A stretch of DNA of 64,000 nucleotides from Desulfobulbaceae bacterium. Lineage in GTDB: Bacteria; Bacteroidota; Ignavibacteria; Kapaibacteriales; UBA2268. Of the stretch, positions 45,907 to 54,900 are shown piece by piece (within the stretch, counting starts at the first letter, position 1; each line of letters starts with the position of its first letter). The stretch covers positions 1 through 64,000 of the forward strand of contig JAGXRP010000060.1 of the NCBI GenBank assembly GCA_018335795.1, in the 5' to 3' direction. The position numbers and the translations under genes are program-made. Below the pieces are notes generated by a model. That model was given only the letters and a program-made list of their open reading frames with translations. It had not been told where the DNA came from and made no database searches.

Positions 45907-48360
45907 TTGATTATAATAAATAGAATGTTGATGGATAGATTGAAAGTGAATATAATAATACAGAGTCTGATGCTCGGAATATTAATGCTGTCAGCATCTA
46001 TAGATTCAGAAGCTCGAACTATGCCTCAGAATATGTCAGTTTCCGACAACGGTAGAGAGCTGATGCTTGAGGCAAAAGCTCCCAATGATTTGTACGACAT
46101 CAATGAAGTCAAAGTAATTGAACTGCAATTCAACCAAAGCGATTGGTGGGAATTACTCGAAGCCAATTACGAAACTTCTACAGATATACCCGCAAATTTG
46201 ATTTATAATGGAACAACATATCCGAATGTCGGTGTTAGATTTCGGGGGCAAACTTCATATAAAAACATTCATGACTCGCAAAAAAAATCCTTTAATATCT
46301 CTATAGATTACGAGGATGAAGAACTAAGATTGGACGGTTACAAAACTTTGAATTTGAATAATTGCTATACCGACGCTACATTCATGAAAGAGATTTTGTA
46401 TTCGAGAATGGCAGGAAAATATGTTCCGATGTTTAAAGCTAATTTTGTGAAACTAATCATAAACGGCGAAAATTGGGGTATTTATAGTAATGTGCAACAA
46501 TTAAACCGCGAATTCTACAGTGATTGGTTCTTGAGTAATGATGGTACAAACTGGAGAGCAATAATTCCTGATACAACAACTCTTCCAAAAGGTCCTAGCG
46601 GATTTGTTGGTTTTGGCACAGGTTTTAGCTCCTTGAATTATTTGGGCGATAACCCAATCAGATATACACGATACTATACTCTCAAATCCCACAAAGTAGA
46701 AAATCCTTGGGACGATTTGGTTACTACTTGTCAGAAATTGGAACAATTACCATCAAATTTGATGTACGATTCACTTCAATATTTTATTGATGTTGACCGA
46801 GCACTTTGGCATCTTGCAATTGAAAATATTTTCACAGACGATGATAGTTATATAAACAAAGGTGGAATGGACTATTATATTTACTATGATATTGAAACTA
46901 ATAGAATTAACCCGATTATTTATGACGGCAACAGTACATTTATGATGAAAAATGTAAATTTGTCCCTATTCTCAAAAGAAGGAGATACTAAATATCCCTT
47001 AATTAATAAACTATTTGCTAATCCTCAGCTAAAACAAAGATATATAGCTCATGTACGAACAATTTTGAATGAAATATTTACACTTGAAAATGTAGATAGT
47101 TTGATTTTATTTTATAATTCAATGATTGAAGATGAAGTAATCGCTGATAATAAAAAGATTTATTCAAATGTACAATATAAACAAAGAATAAATGAATTGA
47201 AACGATTTGTGACAGACCGTCGTAATGTTTTAATGGGCAATGGAATGGTTCTTTCTCATCCTCCTACAATTTCAGCAGTAAATTATATCTCAAACGAAGG
47301 GCTAAATCAAGCCCCGAAAATAGATGGCAAAGTGAATGTTACTGCAAATGTAAGCTCAGGTTTTGGTGTGTTCAAGGTGTATTTGTACTACGGGACAGGA
47401 TTGATGGGCGTTTTTGACAAAGTCGAAATGTTTGACGACGGCACTCATAATGATGGTACAGCCGGAGATGGAGTTTACGGTGCCGAAATACCAAGTTTCC
47501 CATCTGGTACCTATGTCCGCTACTATATCGAAGCATTAGCTGATAATAATTTCAAAACAACAGCTTATTCTCCTGAAGGCGCCGAGCATAGTGTCTTTTA
47601 TTACCAAGTTCAATCCGCCACACAGTCCGATTCACCAATCGTAATAAATGAATTTATGGCTTCAAATAATACCATAATTGCCGACCCACAGGGTGATTTT
47701 GACGATTGGATAGAAATATATAACAAGAGCGACTTCGATGTTAACCTTTCGGGAATGTATTTGAGTGATAAACTTGATAATTTGAAAAAATGGCAGTTCC
47801 CTGAAAATATAGTTTTGAAAACAGGTGAATATTTGATTGTATGGGCAGACGAGAACGGTAAAGCCACTCCGGGTCTGCATGCGAACTTCAAACTCTCGGC
47901 TGATGGAGAAGTAATTCTGCTTGTGAATAATGATGAGAATGGAAACTCAATCATGGATTCAATTAGTTTCGGTTCCCAAGAAACAGATATTTCATATGGC
48001 AGATTTCCAAACGGAACAGGTGATTTCTCCAATATGCAAGCTACACCCGGAGCCATAAACCAAGCTCCAATGTCAGTTGAAGATATAAATAGTCCCTTAG
48101 AAATGATTCTCATCTACCCAAATCCGGCGTCGGACTATATAGAAATATCCCGAAATATAAACCACATGCTTAAGAGTGGGGTTGAAGCAGTCCTAGAAAT
48201 CAAAATATTCAACACCCTTGGTGAATGTGTTATAACTACCCCGCCTCTACAGGACACCCCTTCAGCGAAGGGGAATTTAAGAATTGATATATCATTTCTG
48301 CCCTGTGGAGTCTATTATGTCCGTACCGGTAATCTGACAAGGATGTTTGTAAAGATGTAG
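45907..48360 (+). CDS. CotH kinase family protein with lamin-tail domain and T9SS sorting domain
   Basis: CotH: VGVRFRGQTSYKNIHDSQKKSFNISIDYED, LNLNNCYTDATFMKEILYSRMAG, NWGIYSNVQQLN; LTD: IVINEFMASNNTIIADPQGDFDDWIEIYNKSDFDVNLSGMYLSDKLDNLKKWQFPEN; CTD: IYPNPASDYIEIS...NTLGECV...FVKM. ATG 45931 is an alternative start. Confidence 0.87.
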   Translation: MIIINRMLMDRLKVNIIIQSLMLGILMLSASIDSEARTMPQNMSVSDNGRELMLEAKAPNDLYDINEVKVIELQFNQSDWWELLEANYETSTDIPANLIYNGTTYPNVGVRFRGQTSYKNIHDSQKKSFNISIDYEDEELRLDGYKTLNLNNCYTDATFMKEILYSRMAGKYVPMFKANFVKLIINGENWGIYSNVQQLNREFYSDWFLSNDGTNWRAIIPDTTTLPKGPSGFVGFGTGFSSLNYLGDNPIRYTRYYTLKSHKVENPWDDLVTTCQKLEQLPSNLMYDSLQYFIDVDRALWHLAIENIFTDDDSYINKGGMDYYIYYDIETNRINPIIYDGNSTFMMKNVNLSLFSKEGDTKYPLINKLFANPQLKQRYIAHVRTILNEIFTLENVDSLILFYNSMIEDEVIADNKKIYSNVQYKQRINELKRFVTDRRNVLMGNGMVLSHPPTISAVNYISNEGLNQAPKIDGKVNVTANVSSGFGVFKVYLYYGTGLMGVFDKVEMFDDGTHNDGTAGDGVYGAEIPSFPSGTYVRYYIEALADNNFKTTAYSPEGAEHSVFYYQVQSATQSDSPIVINEFMASNNTIIADPQGDFDDWIEIYNKSDFDVNLSGMYLSDKLDNLKKWQFPENIVLKTGEYLIVWADENGKATPGLHANFKLSADGEVILLVNNDENGNSIMDSISFGSQETDISYGRFPNGTGDFSNMQATPGAINQAPMSVEDINSPLEMILIYPNPASDYIEISRNINHMLKSGVEAVLEIKIFNTLGECVITTPPLQDTPSAKGNLRIDISFLPCGVYYVRTGNLTRMFVKM
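48238..48276. repeat. REP-like hairpin element inside the CotH-protein sorting domain
   Basis: CTACAGGACACCCCTTCAGCGAAGGGGAA containing CCCCTT-CAGCG-AAGGGG; encodes PPLQDTPSAKGN between sorting-domain strands. Confidence 0.65.
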
Positions 48361-48381
48361 GTACTAAATATTTGCCCTCTC

Positions 48382-49503
48382 TCACCTTGCCAGTGGGCAG
48401 GTATGCATTTCTTCGCGGTCGATACTTGCGATATTTGTCATTTCTAAACATTCGCTGGGCGAACAGCATGTGGCACACACTCTTTTAAATGCGGTATAAT
48501 ATGACAAATCAACATCAATTGATAAGAAATCATTTTTTATTGATTCAATTCTGAGTAAATCGGTACTAAGATACTTTTTATTATCGTCGGGAAAGACTGT
48601 AACAACCGTTGCATCGGCGCCGATTTCATTTTGAATTTTCAGTGCTGCCAGAAAATTCGCTCCTGATGAAATCCCAAGTCCTAAGCCCAAATCACAAGAT
48701 AATTTTTGAGCCATAATGATTGCATCGCCATCATCAACATCAATTACCCTGTCTAAGCATTTCAAATCCAAGACTGCCGGGATAAATTCATCCGAAATAC
48801 CCTGAATACGATGTTTGCCAACTTTGTGCCCTGTCGAAAGTGTAGGCGAATTTGAAGGCTCCATTGGGCGGACGATAATGTCCGACTTCTTGGATTTGAG
48901 ATATGCACCGACGCCCATAATCGTTCCGCCGGTGCCGACTCCTGCAACGAATGCATCCGGAACAATCCCGCGATACATCAGCTGATACCATATTTCGGGA
49001 CCTGTCGCAGTGAAATGTGCTTCGGAATTGTCATGATTGGCAAATTGTTGTGGCAAAAATCCACCAATTTCGGCTGCCATTTCTTCAGATTTAGCTATGC
49101 TTCCCAGAAAACCGCCTTCCTCACGAGAAACCAAATGAATATCCGCTCCAAGGCTTCTAATCAAGTCCTTTCTTTCTTGGCTCATCCAATCAGGCATGAA
49201 AATTACAACTTTATGCCCTAAAGCTCTTCCGATGGCTGCAATTGAAATTCCTGTGTTGCCACTTGTGGCTTCAAGTATGACTTGCCCGGGTACGAGTGCT
49301 TTGCGTTCATAGGCTTTTTTTAGTATATGCATTGCCATTCTGTCTTTGATTGAGCCTGTTAGGTTGAAATTTTCAGCTTTAGCATAAAGCTTTCGTTGTT
49401 CGCCCTTGTAGTTAAAATGGATGCACATTATCGGAGTATTGCCAACTAAATTCGCAAATCCGAAAAATTTCATGTCTGTTTCTGGGAAGTCTATATTTAT
49501 CAT
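48382..49503 (-). CDS. PLP-dependent cysteine synthase family protein with Cys-rich C-terminal extension
   Basis: [23 protein letters not shown] (PLP Lys), [51 protein letters not shown]-terminal [14 protein letters not shown]...HTCPLAR. Confidence 0.87.
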   Translation of the reverse strand: MINIDFPETDMKFFGFANLVGNTPIMCIHFNYKGEQRKLYAKAENFNLTGSIKDRMAMHILKKAYERKALVPGQVILEATSGNTGISIAAIGRALGHKVVIFMPDWMSQERKDLIRSLGADIHLVSREEGGFLGSIAKSEEMAAEIGGFLPQQFANHDNSEAHFTATGPEIWYQLMYRGIVPDAFVAGVGTGGTIMGVGAYLKSKKSDIIVRPMEPSNSPTLSTGHKVGKHRIQGISDEFIPAVLDLKCLDRVIDVDDGDAIIMAQKLSCDLGLGLGISSGANFLAALKIQNEIGADATVVTVFPDDNKKYLSTDLLRIESIKNDFLSIDVDLSYYTAFKRVCATCCSPSECLEMTNIASIDREEMHTCPLAR

Positions 49504-49667
49504 TATATTAATATTAGAATCTTTGAGAAAATAGTTTTCAAATTAAAAAACAAAAGTACAAAATTTAGCGAATATAGTACATTTTGAAAGAACAGTATTA
49601 TGAAAAATTTTATGTTTTCGAAATCAATGAGCCGGCACACTATTACATCTATATCTAATGATTTAAT

Positions 49668-49675
49668 TATATTTG
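49668..49675 (+). promoter_or_regulatory. TATATTTG -7-type box
   Basis: About 115 nt upstream of ATG 49791. Confidence 0.35.
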
Positions 49676-49790
49676 CAGTTTTGGTTCAAAAACCTTAAGT
49701 TTGCCAAGTATTGATATTATATGATTTTAAAAATAATATTAGTGTTGCATAGATGCAAACACATATTGTAACTATTTAAGGAAATTTGAG

Positions 49791-50348
49791 ATGCCGCAAA
49801 AAGGTCAAGTATTAGTGAATCCCGTCTCGGGGGACTCTTACGAGTTTTTGGAAACTTCCAATGATACCAACGGGGAGCGAATTTCAATAAAAATGGTACT
49901 GAAAACGAAAGGGCAATTAGTACCCAATCATTTCCATGTCTTGCAAGATGAAACTTTCGAAGTGCTCGAGGGCAAGCTGACGATATGGCTTGACCGCAAA
50001 ATTCACATTCTTAATGCCGGCGAGAGTATGACACTCCCTAAGGGCAAGCCGCACAACCACTATAACGATAGCGATGAAACACTTACAATGATTCAAACAG
50101 TCACTCCGGCACTTGATTTTGAGTATTTGATGGAAAATCTTATCGGGTTGGCATCCGATGGTCTGATGAAAAATGGCAAGGCAGGATTGCTCCAAGAATT
50201 GGCAACATTGAAGTATCTTGATAGTAAAAGTTTTCTTGCCGATATTCCGGTTGGAGTTCAAAAAGTATTGATGAATACGATTGCACCGATTTCGCGATTA
50301 TTTGGTTATCGAGCTATCTATAAAAAATACTCCGGATTTGAAAAATAG
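49791..50348 (+). CDS. Cupin-domain protein
   Basis: PNHFHVLQDETFEVLEGKLTIWLDRKIHILNAGESMTLPKGKPHNHYN. Confidence 0.87.
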   Translation: MPQKGQVLVNPVSGDSYEFLETSNDTNGERISIKMVLKTKGQLVPNHFHVLQDETFEVLEGKLTIWLDRKIHILNAGESMTLPKGKPHNHYNDSDETLTMIQTVTPALDFEYLMENLIGLASDGLMKNGKAGLLQELATLKYLDSKSFLADIPVGVQKVLMNTIAPISRLFGYRAIYKKYSGFEK

Positions 50349-50537
50349 GATAATGGCGGCAGTATTCAATATTCATAAGCTTCGACAATAAATCGACCGG
50401 CGCATATACAGTAATTGAAATATAGTAATATTCCTATCTCCGGCAAGTTCATAATTAGTTTGAGACAATCTTTGGGTCGCCTAAAAAAAATATCACATCT
50501 GCATGAATATATTTTGTAATCAAATAAAATATTTTAT

Positions 50538-50545
50538 TATATTTG
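50538..50545 (+). promoter_or_regulatory. TATATTTG -7-type box
   Basis: 31 nt upstream of ATG 50576; TTTG at 50513-50516 is 21 nt upstream of the box. Confidence 0.5.
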
Positions 50546-50575
50546 CTATTATTTATTGTTCAATTGGAGTTACAA

Positions 50576-51754
50576 ATGAAATTTTTAGTACTATCTTTGG
50601 CTTTTTTGTCAATCTTAGCTTCGCACTCGAAAGCACAAATTACGCTCAATCGAGCAGACTATACACACAATCCAAGCGCAGGGTTTAGTTCAATTCATGT
50701 TTACGAAGGTAGCCTATTTCTACCAACTGAAGGCGAGAACCAAATATGGGATTATTCGCAAATAGATTTGGGATTCCAATATGGAGAGGGCATTTTAGAA
50801 TCCGGCACTGATAGTGAATTCGAGGGTGCTAATTATTATAATATGTCCGGACAAAGTCCATTCGGTGATTTCCAAGAAATCACATATTGGTATCAATTGA
50901 ATGACGAACGATATGTGACATTGGGAAGAAAACTCGGTTCTACAAGCTCTGCATTAAACGGTGTAACAGGTAACCCACTTGATTCGATTGTGCTTTTGGG
51001 CAATACTGATGTATATGCACAACCGGCATGGCTATTGAAATTCCCAATGAGCTATGGAATGAAAATGGAATCAGATTTTGAACTTACCGTAGATTTTGAA
51101 TTAACTGTGCAAATGTTTGGACTTGATAAAGCACCAGGATATAATCTTCAAGAATGGCAAACTGAATGGGAAGTGGCAGGTTGGGGAACGTTGATTCTTC
51201 CAAATCCTAACGGTGGCGACCCAATAAGTGTAGAAGCATTATTAGTCAAAAATACAGAGATTTTCAACGATTACTACTATTTAAACGGAGAACTTGCTTC
51301 AGAAGTGTTAACAGGCGCATTCGGCTTGACTCAAGGCGAAGTTTATAGCTATACTCAATACAGATTTTTTGCTAAGGGCTTTCCCCGCTCAGTTCTGAGC
51401 ATGAGACATAATAATGAGACCGAAGCATTCACTACCAGTTCTATGTCTGCTGATATAGCAAAGATCGCTTCAGTTTCAGAGTCTAAAACAACATTCCCGA
51501 TTGATGTCAATGTATTCCCTAATCCGGTGCTCAACCAATTCAATGTTCAATTTGACAAAACTGATTCGCAAACATGGGTAATCGAATTGTATGATAACTT
51601 AGGTAAAAAACTCCAATCACATCGGATTACTCAAGAAATGGGAGAAATTAATACCCTTGTTAGCTTAGATAATGTTGCTTCGGGTTTAATCAACTACTCT
51701 ATTTTAAATTCTACCGGTCAAATCATGTCGGCGGGCAAACTCATTAAGGAGTAA
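50576..51754 (+). CDS. Secreted protein with T9SS type A sorting domain
   Basis: Likely start MKFLVLSLAFLSILASHSKAQ; C-terminus VNVFPNPVLNQFNVQFDKTDSQTWVIELYDNLGKKLQSHRI...ASGLINYSILNSTGQIMSAGKLIKE. Confidence 0.82.
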   Translation: MKFLVLSLAFLSILASHSKAQITLNRADYTHNPSAGFSSIHVYEGSLFLPTEGENQIWDYSQIDLGFQYGEGILESGTDSEFEGANYYNMSGQSPFGDFQEITYWYQLNDERYVTLGRKLGSTSSALNGVTGNPLDSIVLLGNTDVYAQPAWLLKFPMSYGMKMESDFELTVDFELTVQMFGLDKAPGYNLQEWQTEWEVAGWGTLILPNPNGGDPISVEALLVKNTEIFNDYYYLNGELASEVLTGAFGLTQGEVYSYTQYRFFAKGFPRSVLSMRHNNETEAFTTSSMSADIAKIASVSESKTTFPIDVNVFPNPVLNQFNVQFDKTDSQTWVIELYDNLGKKLQSHRITQEMGEINTLVSLDNVASGLINYSILNSTGQIMSAGKLIKE

Positions 51755-51903
51755 TTTATCTGTAAAAAAAATATGTCTCATACGTAGTTAATGCTTTTTT
51801 ATCAAATCCAATTAGTAAATTAATTGGATTTTTTTTTCATTTGGTATATCAGATTTTTTTACTTAATTTAGAAGTTAGCTTTTTAAATATTTATGGGCTT
51901 ATT

Positions 51904-54900
51904 ATGTCGTTAGAACCTAAAAATGGTTTCTTCAACAAAAGGATATTAATTTCTTTAGCTGCTTTCTTGAGCCTATTGATATTAATTGGTGCCTACTTTT
52001 TTTATCAATTTGAAAAAAATGCCGCTTACATTGAAAGCTCGAAAGAAATAAAGTCTATCGCCGAACTTAAACTCAGCCAAATTGAACTTTGGCTGAAAGA
52101 ACGTACCGGTGACGTAAAAGTAATAGCCAAATCACCCTTTTATAAATCTCACATAAAAGATTTCTTGAATGACACATCTAATAGTGAATTAAAAGCGAGT
52201 ATAATTACTCGTCTTCAACCCTTAATAGAAAATTATGACTATGAGAATGTATTTCTAATAGACTATAAAGGCAAGATGGTTTTGTCAGCCGAAGCCTTTG
52301 AAAATGAACTTGACAATATCACAAGTTCCTTCGCTCTGGAAGCTATGGAGAGTGGTGAAATAACATTTACAGATTTTTATTATTGTCCTACTCATGATGT
52401 CGTACATTATGATATAATCTCACCATTGATAGACGAGGAAAACAATTCTTTCGCTGTACTAGTCTTTAGAGTCAACCCTCATGAATTCTTGTACCCATTA
52501 ATCCAACTATGGCCCACACTCAGTGAAACGTCAGAGACATTGCTTGTAAGGCAAGATGGCGACAGCGTTCTGTTCTTGAATGATTTAAAGCATTATGAAA
52601 ATAAAAAGCTCAATCTTAAAATACCCTTAACAGAGAACGCACTAGCTGCGGTAAAAGCAGTTAAAGGGCATCTTGGCTTATTTGAAGGAATTGATTATAG
52701 GGGCGAAGATGTCCTTGCTTATAGAACTCCTGTGTCAGGAACGGCATGGTCTATGATAGCAAAGGTTGACAAAGACGAAGTTTTTGAAGATTTTTATGCA
52801 CGAACAATTTACTTGGCAGTGTTTACGCTCTTATTAATTATTTTTCTTTTCACAGGTGCTTTTTTTGTGGCAGCAAATCACCAGAAAAATTATCTGGGCA
52901 ATATTATAGCAAAAGAACGAGAAGTATTCAGGTCGAAGGTCGAATTCCGAACTACTTTATATAGTATTGGCGATGGAGTTATCACTACTGATAAAAATGG
53001 CAATGTTCAGGTAATGAATCCTGTTGCAGAAGAACTTACCGGATGGACAGAAAATGAAGCAAAAGGAAGAAAATTAGACGAAGTATTTGTAATTGTGAAT
53101 GAAGAGACAAGGGCAAAAGTTGAAAATCCTGTAGAAATTGTATTAAGAAAAGGGCAAATTGTTGGGCTCGCAAATCATACTTTGCTGATTTCTCGCGACG
53201 GAAGAGAAAGACCAATTGCAGATAGTGGTGCACCAATTCGGGATATAGGTGAGCAAATTTCCGGCGTTATACTCGTTTTCCGAGACCAAACCGAAGAAAG
53301 GCGAATGCAAAAAGCTCTCGAAAAAAATGAGAAAATGCTGCGTAAAACTGAAAATATTGCCAAAGTCGGAGGTTGGGAATTTGATGCTATAACAAAGGAA
53401 GGTGCTTGGACAGATGAGACCGCTCTAATTCATGACTTAACCCCGGGCGACCCGACAAATGTAAAGATTGGACTGAGTTTTTACACAGCAGAATCTCTCA
53501 AATTGATAGAAAATGCTATTAAAGAAGCGATTGAATTAGGAAAACCTTACGATTTGGACCTGGAGCTAATTAGTGCCAAAGGAGTAAGAAAATGGGTCAG
53601 AACAATTGGACATCCTACTTTTGAAAAAGGAAAAGTGGTGAAAGTCAGCGGTTCGTTCCAAGATATTACAGACCTGAAAATGATTGAATTAGCTTTGCGA
53701 GAAAGTGAAGAAAACCTTTCCATAACGCTCAATTCGATTGGTGATGGTGTAATTTCGACTGATAATAAGGGTATCATCAAGGGTATCAACCCCATCGGTG
53801 CCAAATTAACCGGTTGGGAGATTGAAGATGCAATTGGCAGACCATTCAAGGAAGTCTTCAAAATATTACATGCTGAAACAAGAGAAGCTGTCGCATGTCC
53901 TGTTGACCAAGTCATTTTGACTAAGGAGATTGTTGGCTTATCCAATAGAACTCTATTAATCGCAAAAGATGGGACTGAACGCAATATTTCTGATAGTGCG
54001 GCTCCGATTAGAGATTTCGATGGCATTATTCGTGGTGCTGTTGTAGTATTTTCGGACGTTACCGAAACTTACAAAGCACGAAAAGAAATTCGTCAAAGCG
54101 AGGAGCGATACCGATTGTTAATTGAACAAATGGAACAAGGACTGGCAATCCACGAAGCTATATATGATGAAACCGGAAAAATGGTGAATTACAGATTTAT
54201 TGATGTAAATCCGGGATTTGAAAAATTGACGGGATTGAAACGAGAGGACATTATTAACAAAACCGTTCTTGAAGTATTGCCAAATACAGAACAATATTGG
54301 ATTGATAATTATGGTGAAGTTGTAAGAACAGGTAAACCCATTCATTTTGAAGATTATTCGACAGAGTTAGATAGATATTACGAAGTTAGAGCTTATAGTC
54401 CTCAGCCAAATCGTTTTTCAGTTATTTTTACTGATGTTACCGATAGAAAGAAATCATTGTTTGCTCTTGAAAGGAGCGAAAGAAATTATAGAGAAATATT
54501 TAATTCGACGAGCGAAGCAATTTTCATTTATGATGCCAATACAGGGCATTTGATTGATGCTAATGAAACTATGGTTAATATGTACGGATATGATTCGTTA
54601 GAGGATATTCTTAAAACCACGATTGCTGATAGAAGTTCAGGCATTGGAGACTATACCGATAAAGTCGCTTTTGAAAGAGTCCTTAAAGCAAAGACCGACG
54701 GACCGCAAATTTTTGAATGGCAAGCTAAGAAGAAAGATGGTGAACTTTTTTGGGTAGAAGTATCATTACGCAAAACTGACATTGGTGGTGAGGATAGAAT
54801 ACTTGCCGTTACAAGAGACATTACAGACCGTAAGATAACCGAACTCGAATATCAGAAAAGTCAATCCAGATTCAGAAATTTAGTCGAGAGTGCTTTCGAT

